Shown here piece after piece: positions 10,446 to 36,606 of a stretch of DNA of 64,000 bases; position 1 is the stretch's first letter; each line of letters starts with the position of its first letter. The notes under the pieces are model-generated. The model did no database searches. It saw nothing but the letters and a program-made list of their open reading frames with translations, and was not told the origin of the DNA. The DNA lies in NCBI GenBank assembly GCA_963978895.1, contig OZ022241.1, positions 4,583,467 through 4,647,466 on the forward strand, read 5' to 3'. Position numbers and translations under genes: made by a program. The DNA is from Erpobdella octoculata (Eukaryota > Annelida > Clitellata > Hirudinida > Erpobdellidae).

Positions 10446-12076
10446 ATGGCTGCGTTGGGCGTAACTAGAGCCGGTTATTACCAGATTAATTTTTCATAAA
10501 ATTTGAACTTTGTTGAATTAGTTCTTATATTCTTTTAAAATTTTCAGGATGGCGTGAAGCTTTACGAAGGTTCGCGTTTAGGACATCAGAGTACAACAAG
10601 CTAGGTCGCTAAGTTCTTAAAATGAATTTTACTTTCTGGTAGAATATTTGGAAAGTAACTTGTAATTTTTTTTTACTACAGGTTTGCTTCGTGATGACAT
10701 TTTGGACGGTTCTCCAGAAATTGATGAAGCTGTGAGACGCCTTCCAAGGAAAATAAAAGAGGAAAGACAATTTCGTAGATCTCGGGCTTTATATCTCTCC
10801 ATGAGGAAAGAAGTTCTCCCTGTAGATGAATGGACTAAATATGAAGAGGTAATACTTTTAATGATTATGGACTATCTATAAATCTATAGACTATAAAGCA
10901 TGTATGCTGTTCTATTTAGTAGTCTAGTCTTGCTTAGAGTCCTAGTCCTAGAGAGTCATCCTTGGTTGTATTTTATATCTTAAATCAATATCTTGTTAAA
11001 AAATAATATTTTTTCCAGTTTGCTGACAATGCATTCATTAAGAGCACCTAGTCAGATTTCTATACCCTCACCAGTAACATGCCCTCAGCCATCTGTTTAT
11101 TTTTATTCAAATTAACTGAAAGATAAATTTCAATTTGTATAAGGAGACATTAAGCTTTGAAAAACTGACTTTCAAGGTGTGGGTGGCTGTCAGAGCAAAC
11201 CTATAACTTCACTACCTAATCCGGTTATATTTTGTGGCAGCTGTTAAAGTCTGTGATGCACTAAGTTTGCATTTTTTAGCATCTGGAAATTAAACTGTAC
11301 TGAGCATGTCTTTGCTCAAAAACAGACAATATGAACCTTGTGCTTTATTCTGAATTATGCACAATACAGCAACTTATAAAAAGCAGCTGCCTTCCAAGTT
11401 TGAAGAAATTTAGAGAAGTTCAAGAGTTTGCCGATAAACTAATTATGTATCTTAAGCCCTGTACACATAAAAAAAACGTGAGTTGACAAAACCCGATTTA
11501 ATCTGGCACGTCCGGTACAATCGGAGTTTGTCGATGTGATATAGCCGTTAATGTCTTAATGTAAGATACATGCGACTTCAACGTGCTTGTCGCGTTGGGT
11601 TTGTACTTGACTATTTCACACCGACCGATTTATCTGATTTTTTTGTGTTTGGTGTTGTCGGGTTGGGTTTTTTGTCGATGTGTACAGGGCTTTAAACTGT
11701 CTATTATGGTCTACAAACTCTAACGTTCCAGTGCTCGAGTCACCTTGATCTTTTCTTTTAAAAAAGGTGTTCTCCAGTGCTCCACATCTGATCTCGACCT
11801 TACTTTTAACTGCTCTTCTTTCAGCTGTTTTAAAACTCAATTAATGTCTTAATTTTTTTTATTTCAATTGGCACTACACATTTTCCTATTTTTTTTAACA
11901 CTGAATGGGTCATAAGTTTTCATGTGTGTTGTAGCATTATTCTATATATATGATTATTTTCTCGAGTTCTTACGTGGCCGTTCACTTTTTTCATTCAGGA
12001 TGTTCGTTACTTGAAACCATTCATGGAGGAAGTCGAAAAGGAATTCATAGAAAGAGAAGAGTGGAACAAGAAATAA
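10446..12076 (+). CDS. UQCRB: Cytochrome b-c1 complex subunit 7 (complex III)
   Basis: Four coding exons: 10446-10473, 10548-10604, 10682-10848 and 11999-12076, totalling 109 residues (human 111). The 14-kDa protein sits on the matrix side of complex III near cytochrome b and the ubiquinone site. Family features are EYNKLGLLRDD (about residues 24-34), RRLP, the WTKYEE motif at the exon 3/4 border, and the C-terminal EREEWNKK. The first exon is tiny (28 nt, MAALGVTRAG). The alternative donor 13 nt earlier would put the second exon out of frame, so the donor at 10474 is the one required. Intron 1 is only 74 nt, intron 2 is 77 nt and intron 3 is 1.15 kb. Confidence 0.95.
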
Positions 12077-12133
12077 ACAATTAGATAATTTACTTTCACA
12101 CAAAATATAACATTTCTAATTTACAAAAATATA

Positions 12134-12139
12134 AATAAA
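12134..12139 (+). terminator. Polyadenylation signal of UQCRB
   Basis: AATAAA 58 nt after the UQCRB stop codon. Confidence 0.75.
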
Positions 12140-13912
12140 CCTTGTTGAGTTTCAAAGTTTCTTATTTGAATAAACACTTTAAGGATGGTTGAAGTTGGGT
12201 TGGATGCATGTTAACCTAGTCCTTACCATTCAAAGTTCCATCTGAGTAGGTATATTATTGTAATCAAGATTATAAAAAAGAGTTGATTGACATAATAAGG
12301 AAGAATTTGTTTTTCAGTTCTATAGAACTGCTTGAAAAATAGTCTTGTTACTCAAATAATTGTTTATAATATTAATATTATAATAATAATATTATTGCTA
12401 ATATTTAATAAAATTATTTAATATATAAGACTATTTTAAGTTTGGTAATTATATGGAATTCAATATCATAACAACATCGATCAAGATAGTAAGAGTCATA
12501 CAGTGTAGTGTAATGAAGGAACTGGAGCACTATAGTTTTTATTATTATTAGTTTTGCCGAAAAAGCTTTGAGCTTTTATCACTCTCATCAGAACTGTTCT
12601 TTCGTTTATCAAATAAGTTCAAACTAATAAGGAACGATTTAACAGTGCAAACAGTTAAGTAATTCGGAATATCAAGCAATTCATGTCACTCAAGTATGTA
12701 TAATCAAATTACAGTAATTACACAATGTTCCTAAATTTCAAAGCAGTGATGGTATGTATTGAAAATGCTCAATCACTGGTATTAAATGAAAAACAGATAA
12801 TAGCTTTTCGGGATTAAGAATTGTGGGGTACATACGTTTCTATATTATCATACTGCACATGCATGGCAGCCAAAATAGAGGCTAGCTCAAAAGTAGCCTC
12901 TCATTTGTGTATAAGAATTATCTTGACACAAAACCTGCAGAACCAATTGACTCAAAAGATCGTTCTTCAGAAGGTTTCCATGGTGATGATTTGATTTCCC
13001 ATATGGATATAATCTAGATATAATACAGATTTATATTTCATTTTATTTACAAAGCAGATTAACTTTTTTATAAAAACCTGTTGGCAGTAACACTGCATCA
13101 ACATAAGTTTCTTTTTAATGATTTCAATCAAGTGTGCAAATGTTATTATGGCTGATTCTCCTAATAACTCTTGGAGTTTAGCCCAGACATATTTAATATT
13201 TTGTTATAAATGCACCAGACAGTTCAATGTAATACTTGGCTAGTGATTCAAGTAGGAGACTTTTCAATAATGCATTGAACACAGGCAATTATATTTTTTA
13301 GAATACTTTATATCAAATATGACTCATATGAATAACTTTGGTTATAAGTGAACTGTCATGGAATTGTTTCACAATCATGTTTTCAAAGAACAAAACAATC
13401 ACTACACTTCAAAGTTATTTTCACTGAACCAAAGGACACACTTTACCACTGAAATTCCATACTCCCAATAATAGCTATTACTCTGGAAATGTCTAAACAG
13501 ATCCTTTTCTTGAATATTTCAGTGAGTGAATAAAATTACAGAGTTTAGAGATGATAAGTTAGAGTCTAAATATTTGACAATCTTTGGCAAACAATTTGGT
13601 CATTGAGCACCTCAATAATTCAACAATTTCTTAATTTAGTCTGATGATTGTTATGCTTGCATTAAAAAATTTTAAATGATGAGATACATATATAACTAAT
13701 GATACTGATAGGAATAATATTCTTTAGGATAACTAGACCTATTACATATATTTGTCTTGAACCAGGGTTGAATCAGAACAAGCATAACAACTGATGCAAA
13801 TAGTTAATAGTTATATTTTTCCATTATGTTGTTCAATGTTTTCATATCACAAAACAAGTTAGATAGCACACAAAATGAACAAACAAAACCATATACAGAT
13901 AAAGTCGTAGAA
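12140..13912. other. Convergent intergenic region between UQCRB and EIF6
   Basis: A 1.8-kb AT-rich spacer with no coding exon that I can support. It includes a self-complementary TAATATTA-rich patch at about 12360-12425. Confidence 0.6.
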
Positions 13913-13918
13913 TTTATT
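13913..13918 (-). terminator. Polyadenylation signal of EIF6
   Basis: AATAAA on the minus strand, 63 nt after the EIF6 stop codon. Confidence 0.75.
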
Positions 13919-13980
13919 TGTCACATTTTTTCTCCACATGGTGATGTCCGATGCAGTGTTCCCAGTTGAGCTTGAAAAGT

Positions 13981-16076
13981 TTATGACATACTGCAATGCA
14001 AAAAAAAAATAATTTTTAATAAAAAAAGAATCAACGAAAAAGTTGAATAAATGAAGAGAAGAATCATAAGACCACCACAAAGACTCAACATAAATCTAAA
14101 AAAAATGTTCGATTATGTTTATTCGCTGTCACCCTCAAACAAATCCAACAAGGGATTTACCTGTCGATAAGAGCTTCTTTGCTGATACCAGAGGCTTGGT
14201 TTCCCTGGGCATCTCCGATACAAAAGATACTGTCAATTATAGAGATTTCTGTACTCGTCGTGTCGTGACCACAGAAACCTACCCAGTCATTGACGACCAA
14301 TCCCGCACCAATCACTTCGCTTCCTCGGTTTACTGTTCCAGCCTGATAGTAAATAATAAAATTATTTTTCATTTTAATGAATGAAACGTACACAGATATT
14401 TAAAATAAAAATATTTAAACTGACCACTATCGGTAGCTGAAGTATGGCTGACAAATGGTCTAATTCTTCAACGGTTGTCCTCGGATGAACCTGTAGAGAA
14501 AAAAACAAAATCGTTTACAAGAAACTCCGAGCTTCTGACCTTTGAGGAAAACTGTTAAACTGTTAGAGACTAAACCACTTCACTAAAAATAAATATAATT
14601 CCATGTATTGATAGGAACATTATCAATACCATGTACTGAGAGCCGTTGAAATGAAAATTAGGAAACAATTCAATATAATATTCAAATATTTCTTACCAAA
14701 CCACCTTGGCTTGTGAGTGCACAATATGAACCAACAAGTGGATTGTTGGCAATACAAGTTGGGAAGACTTCCACGCCTAAGATATCACCTATGATTTCTT
14801 TTGTGTCCTGAGGATTTTAACAATGTCAATTCTTAAATATGTATAAAAAAATTGTTAATAAATGAATGAATGTTGGACAATCTTTTTAGAAGTAATGCAA
14901 ATCCATTAATGGACCTCAAGGCCACCAAACAGATGTGTTTTTAGTCTTTCTAAAACTCTCAATATGATGACTGCAGAGGTGACCTCTGGTGGAAGTTGGT
15001 TCCACATTTTAGGTCTAGCAGACGCAAGCTTTCTACCTCCGGCACCTTTGAATAGTCTGGCTCGTATTCAATTCGGCATATCATGGGAACATAGAATATT
15101 TGCTTGGAGGTGCGGAGGAGCCATCGTTCTAAGACCAGAAGTGCCAACTTGAATTCGATCCTGTTAGAATCTCATCTTCATCATATGCGCTGCAAATCCA
15201 AATCACAAGCAAAACATGAACACTTTCAATCGCTCCAGGAGATAGGGAGTAATGTCATCATGTTTGTACCTTCTTGTAACAAGCCTGACAGCTGCATTGA
15301 TAGTGGATTGTAGCTGATGAGATAAAGTTTTAATATTCAAGCTTGGAAAGAACCAGAGGTAACAAGTGTTTTGGTTGCAAATGCAGGAAGGTAAGCTCTG
15401 ATCTGTTGCAAAGTTTCCACTTCTGGTATTAGTCCATTTATAGGCCAGATGCAGATTTAAGAAATTCCGTTCCAAACATAAATGTCTATCCATTTCTTCG
15501 TTTATATGGCAGTCAAAAATGAATGTACTTTAACTTTTAAATACGAAAATAAACAAAAAATACCTTGTCAACTTCAGGATGAACAAGAGCTACGTGATCG
15601 TTGCATGCTACTACATTGCCTAGAGCTGATAGTCTTTCTTTAACTCTCATAATTTTAACTTTGTCGGGCAGAGAATTTCTTATGTGTTGTAACTCTTGAT
15701 CAGTGGTATTTTCTGGGACTAAGAGGCCATTACGATTACCTAAAAAATAAAAAATACTTCAAATTTCTCGTCGACTAAAAAACAAGTCATGCTACCACTG
15801 TTTATTTACCAGCGCAGAGCCTTCCAACAATTCTACAACCCGCAATTGATGTGTACACGACTGGTATGGAATCCGACAACTCGCTTTCAAAAGCACTAGA
15901 AAACACAAAAATTAAATAAATTGAAAAACATAAATTTACTTAAAATTATTATATTAGCGAATAACAAACCTGTAGAAATTTGCTGAACCGCCAATGCCCA
16001 CGAGGCAGTAACTGTTAGTTAGCTTAGAAAAAACTCCAATTTCATTATTTCCTTCAAACTGAACTCTCATCGCCAT
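13981..16076 (-). CDS. EIF6: Eukaryotic translation initiation factor 6
   Basis: Seven exons on the minus strand: 16076-15970, 15895-15810, 15739-15564, 14807-14697, 14490-14425, 14342-14161 and 13990-13981. Together they encode exactly 245 residues, the human length. eIF6 binds the 60S subunit, prevents premature joining to 40S, and acts in late 60S biogenesis. The five-fold pentein repeats show as [20 protein letters not shown] (about residues 7-26), [52 protein letters not shown] and [19 protein letters not shown]. The last exon carries only ten coding bases (end of Ser, Met, Ser, stop). Intron 3 holds a decayed LINE fragment in the same orientation. The gene is head-to-head with KLC. Confidence 0.98.
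14893..15500 (-). mobile_element. LINE reverse transcriptase 3'-end fragment, frameshifted
   Basis: Minus-strand reading gives pieces typical of the C-terminal end of a CR1/Jockey-like non-LTR ORF2. [20 protein letters not shown] (about 15275-15216) is followed in another frame by [12 protein letters not shown] (about 15002-14967) and LKTHLF. The order is right but the frame changes and stops intervene, so it is dead. It lies in intron 3 of EIF6. Confidence 0.88.
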
Positions 16077-17439
16077 TTTTAATTAATTTATAATTATTAG
16101 TAAATAAATACACCAATAAACTTGCAAAACGCGGAGAGGGACTAAGACGATATTTAAAAACAGCAATAAACGCCAACGAACTTATAGTTTTTAAAGACTG
16201 GAAACTTTGCTTGCACAACAGTTTGTAATTAATTTTTTTAATTTTACAACAAATTTGAAAAAAATTGTTTAAAATTAAATTAAATTTTTTTTATATTCAG
16301 CAATTTATAAACTAAAAGATTTTTTTATAAAAACAATTTAATTTAAATGTTTGTTATTTCATTGTTGTTATTGAATTTTGTTAAATTTTTTTATCAAACA
16401 TTGCGTTTTAAAACTTACCTTTAATTACTTAAAAATAATTATCACCTTGCGGATATTACGTCACTCTTGGCTACTTCGAAGTTTATGTTGACATATTGAT
16501 GCCTGCCTTTCGACAGTTTATTTGGTGTTTTAATGAAATATTTTCATTTGCTTTCAGAAGTAAGGTTAATGCTTAAAACACCTTACTAATTAATTTTATT
16601 TGTATAAGTCTTTTTGTGTGTGTTATGCGCAGATGAGTATTGTTATTGTAGTATTTAATTTTAATATTTTTAATGAGTTGTTTTGTTTTTTATTTTTAAA
16701 TGCTAGTTATACTTTTTAGTTGATTAAGTAATTAATGGGTAAACATAAATCTAGTGAATTTTGTGTAATCTTTTAAGATCCCCCTAAATCAATTATTTTA
16801 TTTTATACAGTTTGATTTTATTTAAATATTATTGTAATGGGCAGGCTACTGTTATTTACACAGGAGGAAGATTCAATTTGTATGCATTAAAAAATATTAA
16901 TTTAAACTCAAAATAATAAGCAGATAAAAATGTTAGAATAAAGGAAATGAATAAATTAAGATGGTTGTGAAGTAATATTATTAAACTAACACTAAACTGT
17001 TGTATGCAGTTTGTAGTCTGTTTTCCTACATGTTAAATCAGAATTAGGCCCAATATACAAAGTATAAAAATGTTGTAATTAGGCCATACTACTATGGTTC
17101 AAAAATGCTTTATTTATATTTAAAATATTACAAAAGAAAAGCTATCTAGCATGAAAATAGTAAAAAAATTAAATTTAACTTAATAAAAATGACAGATGCT
17201 CTAAAATTTTCCAGAGGTTTGTTTTTTCTATAGATAAACTCTTTACTTTAAAACAAATCTCTAACTCTTTCAGATAAATTTTCAAAAGCCTCAGTAAAAA
17301 ACCATGAGTGTCTTTTTCTTGAAAAATAATATATTTTTGTATTGTTTAGGGTTCTTATTTATTCACATCCCTTTTTGTTAATTAGGTTTTTTTACTATCA
17401 TTCTTAGTCAGTCCAATTAAATATCGGTACAACAAACAA

Positions 17440-17668
17440 ACAAACAAACAATGTTTGACCATGTTTAACATGGTGTTATTCACTAGACTTCTAGGCCACA
17501 AATCACTTATCTAACTTTACTCACTCAATGCCTTATTTTATAGAACTACCAGAGGCAGCTGTTTATAAGGCGCCTACCCTTGCAGACGCTGGTGGCAGGA
17601 TTTGAACCACCATCTCTTAGGTCCACGGGCAAATGCCTTACTGCTATATCACCAGCACCTGCCTGGTA
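17440..17668 (-). mobile_element. tRNA-derived SINE, copy 1
   Basis: On the minus strand a tRNA-like head (about 17668-17590) has a box-A-like TGGTGATATAGCAGTAAGG and a box-B-like GGTTCAAATCC, and is followed by a body shared with the copy at 58255-58460 (matching landmarks GGCGCCT, AGTGATTYGTGG and CTAG). The acceptor stem does not pair as in a functional tRNA. Confidence 0.8.
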
Positions 17669-17743
17669 AGGCTGTTACAACCATACAGGCTAATACTGAT
17701 AAAGTAATAAATATGGGCAAAACCTAATCCCTGTGGACTTGAT

Positions 17744-17797
17744 GATGGAAAAAGTAACTTTTTCATCAAATTTGATGAAAAAGTTACTTTTTTCATC
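17744..17797. repeat. 54-bp near-perfect palindrome
   Basis: Arms around GTAACTTTTTCATCAAA and TTTGATGAAAAAGTTAC meet with no loop at 17770/17771. Over 27 bp per arm there is one mismatch. No coding content and no known element ends are visible. Confidence 0.9.
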
Positions 17798-18878
17798 AAA
17801 TAAAATTTTTTTATTATTATTATTAGTGGTTGTTTGTTATGGCAATGTTGAAAAGTTTAAATGTAGTAATTTTTTTTAAACATTTATGGTTTAATCATAT
17901 GGCTTGGTCTTGCAAGTTTTACATTTAGCCAAAACAGTATTGTGCAGTGTATATCTTGTCTTGTGTGATTGGGTATGACAATTTTAATGTAAAACTTATT
18001 TCCAGCATTTAATTTTTTTGCTATATTTGTTCGTGTGGTATTTATTTCATCTTGTTCAGGTATCGATTGGTGCTGTACAATGTTTAATATTATGCCAAAA
18101 CGGCTATACAATCATTGTGAATTATTATTTCCAGCAATTTATTTAAAATTTGCTGGTTAGCTTGCCACGCATGCACACATTGCACATGAGCTCTACAGTC
18201 TGAGGTTACTTTATAACAGTTCATATATTGAATTTTTTAAATCAATATTATTTTGATGGCCAAGTGCATTCAGATTTTATTATTGTGTAGCCATGTTGAA
18301 AATTGTTTTTGTGTGTGTATGTGTTGTATATTGGTTATAGGTAAAAAACCTAATTCAACTTCAGACAGTGTTGTAGTGAAAATATCCAGCTGTTGACATT
18401 TGTAGTATTTTTTTATTGCACAAAAGATTTATATGTCTAATTTGAAGTTTTAAATTATTATCACAAATGTGGAAGTTTTGTAACAACACTACAATTTCTA
18501 AAACCATGGCTGTTGTGATAAATTCCACTAGGCATTTCAGTAAGAAATATGTTGAGTTAAGTTTACTTTTATCTATTCAGTAGGACTCCTGGGTATCTGG
18601 TAGTTAGATATCAGCATATTAAGTTTAATATTTGATCGGTGTTGTTCATACTGAAATTATTGTAACATTGTATTTTCACTCAGTAGTTTTAAGGACATAC
18701 TTTTTGTACGACTAATTTTAATTAATAATGTAATAACTGGCAGCACACTCAATGACTGAGCGGATCTGGTTACTTTCCGTTGCGTTGGTTGGAAGTAAAT
18801 AGGAATCTTTATAATGTTAATAATAAGTTGTGAGATGAAAAATTCAAAAATCTTACATTCTAATGTCATTCATTTCAG

Positions 18879-19004
18879 CATTGAGAAGCCAAAGAGTGAA
18901 ACCAAAAAGCAGCTGATACTATCTAAAGAGTAAAAAGACTACAACTAAGAACTCAACTTTGATTTGATTAATTTACTGATTAACAACAATAAAATAAAGA
19001 AAAC
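18879..19004 (+). other. Probable KLC 5' UTR exon segment
   Basis: A TTCATTTCAG acceptor at 18878 precedes 126 nt with no in-frame ATG before the KLC start. It is the likely 5' UTR part of the first coding exon. Confidence 0.6.
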
Positions 19005-33041
<14,037 letters not shown>

Positions 33042-33249
33042 TCTCTCTCTCTCTTTTTTTGTCCTTATTCTCTCGCTTTATGTTCTCTTTCTTTTTCTAT
33101 CCTTAAATAGATATATTTTTATGCACGTGTGTCGTTAATGCCTCCCGATTAAATATGCGGCATATCATTCGTTCGTGATTAAAGCGATTTTGTTTTGCCT
33201 TTGTTTTTGTTTTTCGATGTTCACATCTCCATCATTTGTTTTTAAAGTA

Positions 33250-33255
33250 AATAAA
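33250..33255 (+). terminator. Candidate KLC polyadenylation signal
   Basis: AATAAA 209 nt after the KLC stop. It is the first clear hexamer; longer 3' UTR forms are possible. Confidence 0.5.
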
Positions 33256-35044
33256 AAGAAAAAAAGTTTTTTTTTCGGACGATAATTTATTGAAGACGAA
33301 CTTCCGTTGGTTGTGTAAAAATCAGTTAATTTATTCAATTATAAATTATTATGGTCTGCTTTTTAACTTGTTTTTATGTCATTTTTCATTTTTGTCTGCT
33401 CCTTTTCACTCTCTCGCCTTATCTCTCTCTCTCTCTCTCTTTCTCTCTTTCTCTCAGCTCATCCTGTTAACCACCAGTTAATATCCATCACACCATTCCA
33501 TTCGCATGTCATTCCAGATTGATTGATTGATCGTATTCAACGTCACGTCATAATAATGTGCGTGACGCGATGGCTGGTAAATTTTTTTGTCTTTAATTTT
33601 TCTATTCAGGTATTGTCGCTCTTTGCTCTTTGCTTTGATCATTTGTTACATTGTGAGATCTTGTGAGGATGCTCTTGCTCATTAGAGAGTAGTAGCTTAT
33701 TATGTAATCATTTAAAAGACTTTCTTGAGTAAAGATTAATTAATTTTCTAATTTCTTCATTAACAAGTTAATTGATTAAGATTTTATTAATAATATATTG
33801 TTGGTTTTTTTGTTTTTCGTAGTTTTCAGACTGAGGTGATAATTGTATTTAAGAATTTTTTAGGATAATTTTGTGCACCGAATCTGATTGCATGGCTTGC
33901 GTATAAATTTTTGTTGTAACTTCGATGACTTTTTCTCCTCTCTTTTCGGTTCTCTCGTTATCCCTCCACTTCTTTCTTTCTCTGTGTCTATTTTTAGCTT
34001 TTTGCTATATTTTTTGTCATATAATCCACAACAAATTTTCATGGTTATCCTTTCTTGCTCATGCAAAGAATGCCGTATAGTGTAGACTATTAATGAAGTT
34101 ATGGTGATGATTAACATTTTTTAGGATACAGTTTGTACGACTCTATATGAAAAAAAAGAGTTTTGTTTGAGATTCAATTATTGAGACATTTCTTAAAATG
34201 TGTTTTTTGTCTCTATATCATTCGTGGTGGATCTAATAGACTATGGTATTGCATGACTACTTAATTATCTATTGTGCTGCTTTTCTTGTGTCTCGTGTCT
34301 TTCGTTTTTTGTCGTGTGCTGTAATATTTTTTTTCATCAGCCTTTTGGGTCTCTGTCGTTTATTTACAAGTGTCTTAGAGTGCTTCGTGTCTTGAAATCT
34401 TGCTGCCGGTACTTACTTATATTTTTGCATGAATATTCTATCTTCGTTTTATTGCTCTATTTTTTTATTGTATCATTAGCGGAACGCAGGGGTGGTTGAC
34501 ATCTGCTCTTCTTCTTGTTTCTTCATTTCCTTTGGTGATGTGCAAATTGGCTTGTACAATTTTTTTTTTCAGTTATTATTTCGAAGTTTTACATTTTATA
34601 TAAATTTCGTCTGTGCTCATCTGAAATTTCATCGATATGTTATAGTGTGCTTCGACTAGACTGAACTACAGAGCTTCTTGTGGTAGATCTTTTTTCGGCA
34701 TTGGTGGTTGTGTGCTTTATTTATCATCTGGTTTCGTTATTTTATTGCAGGTTTTTCATGATTTTGCTCTACGCAGTAGTTGCATGGTATAACAATATTA
34801 ATAAGAAATCCGGTTGAACCCGAGCGGGTTTGCTGTGTCGAATTGTTGGATGGATTTGTGAATATGCTGTTCTGAATTATATTGTGTGCTGATTGCATGG
34901 AAGTATGATTGAAATTGAAAAGCTGCTGTCTACTTGTGATTCGATGAACTTGCGGTGGTTTGAGACTATTAGTAACCCATTCCAATTTATATTAGTAATA
35001 AAATGTGCCTCCTATGAACTTATTATGAGTAAACTGTTTTTTTT

Positions 35045-35047
<3 letters not shown>

Positions 35048-35084
<37 letters not shown>
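35048..35084. repeat. (AT)n microsatellite
   Basis: About 18 dinucleotides. Confidence 0.95.
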
Positions 35085-35086
<2 letters not shown>

Positions 35087-35767
35087 GAAGCCAAACTGAA
35101 AAATTGAGGGTCCTCGGTTATTAACGTCTGTCATTTAAAGTTAAATTTTTTTAAATTTAATTTTTAAATTGTTGGACTAGGCATATAATTTACTATAAGA
35201 ATCAATTAAACTTTTTGATCACACAAATTTATTTCTGTCTGAAATTAAATTTACATTTTATGTCTAAAATAGCAATCGTAGCCGAAATCGCTGCTAACTT
35301 CATGTACCTACCTGATAATAAAGATGAATAATAATAGCGATAATTGTTCACCAACTATTAAGATAATCGGAAAAAGTCGTACCTTCAGTTCGTGTTCGAT
35401 GAACAAACCATAGGAACAAACACATGAGTAGGTAATATCTCAGCAGCAACTTAAGCTTTATTATTTACGCTCCCTTCGAAAGTCTTGTCCAAAAGAGAGA
35501 ATTTTTATAATTATATGCCTAAGAGCGTTTAAAAATGCGTTTACAATGTTATCAGTAATGCAGTAAAATGTCATAAAATCAATAGATAACGCCTCATATA
35601 ACATTCGTAATCCCCCTTTTTTCAATGTTTGGAAATTTGGCTATTTCAGATTTTTTTTCTCGACATTTAAACAGCCAAGTTTAACAGAAAAGTTTAGGTC
35701 TGAAAAAAAAATTGAAAACAATAAGTGGCTGCGGAGTCTCGACCTAATAAGCTAGCTTATTAAACTT

Positions 35768-36290
35768 TTTACAAACTTTCATTTAAGTTACAATCTCTGT
35801 TTATGTGTGTGTTTCTCTGTACGCAAATCTTTCAAGTAAAATTTAACCAGATTTTTGACTTACTAGGAAGCTGAAACTTTCAGCATAGCTTTATATTGCA
35901 TGACAATATACATGATTCAATTTAAAAACAAGTAAACGAAAAACGAGTTTTTTAACACAAACTTTAATTTCAAATAACTCGATTTAAAAATACGAAAGAA
36001 GTTCAAATTCAGTTTTTTTTAATTGAATTATGTTGTCTTGTCACCCAATATAAAGCTACCTATGCTAAAAGTTTCAGCTTACTAGCTAATCAAAAAGCTG
36101 GTTAAATTTTACTTGCAAGATTTGCGTAGTAGAGAAAGCCACACCACACACACAAACAGAGATTGTAACCTAAATAAAAGTTTGTAAAAAAAACAACTTA
36201 ATTTGAACATTTTTTGTATTTCTAAATCTAGTGTATTTGAAAAAAAATTGTGTTGAAAAACTCGTTTTTTCCTTTACTTGTCAAATCTTA
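35768..36290. repeat. Interleaved inverted repeat A-B-A'-B'
   Basis: Block A (35768-35920) is repeated in reverse complement at 36021-36187. Block B (35921-36020) is repeated in reverse complement at 36188-36290. Shared landmarks are ACAATCTCTGTTT / AAACAGAGATTGT and GCTGAAACTTT / AAAGTTTCAGC for A, and AACGAGTTTTTT / AAAAAACTCG for B. Identity is high but gapped. The order is not a simple hairpin: it equals a forward unit AB followed by the reverse complement of BA, as expected at an inversion junction inside a tandem array of about 255-bp units. Confidence 0.88.
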
Positions 36291-36606
36291 TTTTTTAATA
36301 CGATTGTTAAATAATAAGTCAAGAAGGGAGATGAAACATGAGAGAGAAAAATGAGAGATGAACATGTTATAAGGGTAGGTAGGTAATTGATCGAAAAATA
36401 CAAAAATTAAAAACTTTAATAATTGTATAGCCTAAAAACTCAAGCCTTGTTTTAAGTTTATCTATGGTTTCGACAATAGTTTTTTTTATACAATATCTAT
36501 GGTATATAGACATCTATGATTTGTTTATTATCTGCGTTTTATATCTATGTTATTTGAAATACCTGTTTATATCGTCTTCTTGTTATCGTTTAATTAATTA
36601 AAAAAA

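Larger units (their letters stand above)
16077..18878. other. Divergent intergenic region between EIF6 and KLC
   Basis: This region contains the EIF6 promoter and probably the KLC promoter. A CAGAA|GTAAGG donor at about 16558-16565 could end a non-coding first KLC exon; this is inference. A SINE and a long palindrome are annotated separately. The rest is AT-rich and featureless. Confidence 0.55.
33256..36606. other. Intergenic region between KLC and PSMD11
   Basis: A 3.3-kb T-rich stretch without splice-supported exons. It contains an AT microsatellite at 35048-35084 and the interleaved inverted repeat at 35768-36290. The PSMD11 promoter should lie in the last few hundred bases, but I see no clear core element. 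Confidence 0.6.

Noticed and set aside
12551..12600. Possible retroelement landmark resembling 25365-25420 and 62050-62110 (CTGATGATG ... AAGCTNTGAGCT type)
   Set aside because: The similarity is loose and I could not define ends or an order of shared blocks.
14115..14393. Plus-strand 89-codon frame over EIF6 exon 6
   Set aside because: Antisense shadow of a well-supported EIF6 exon.
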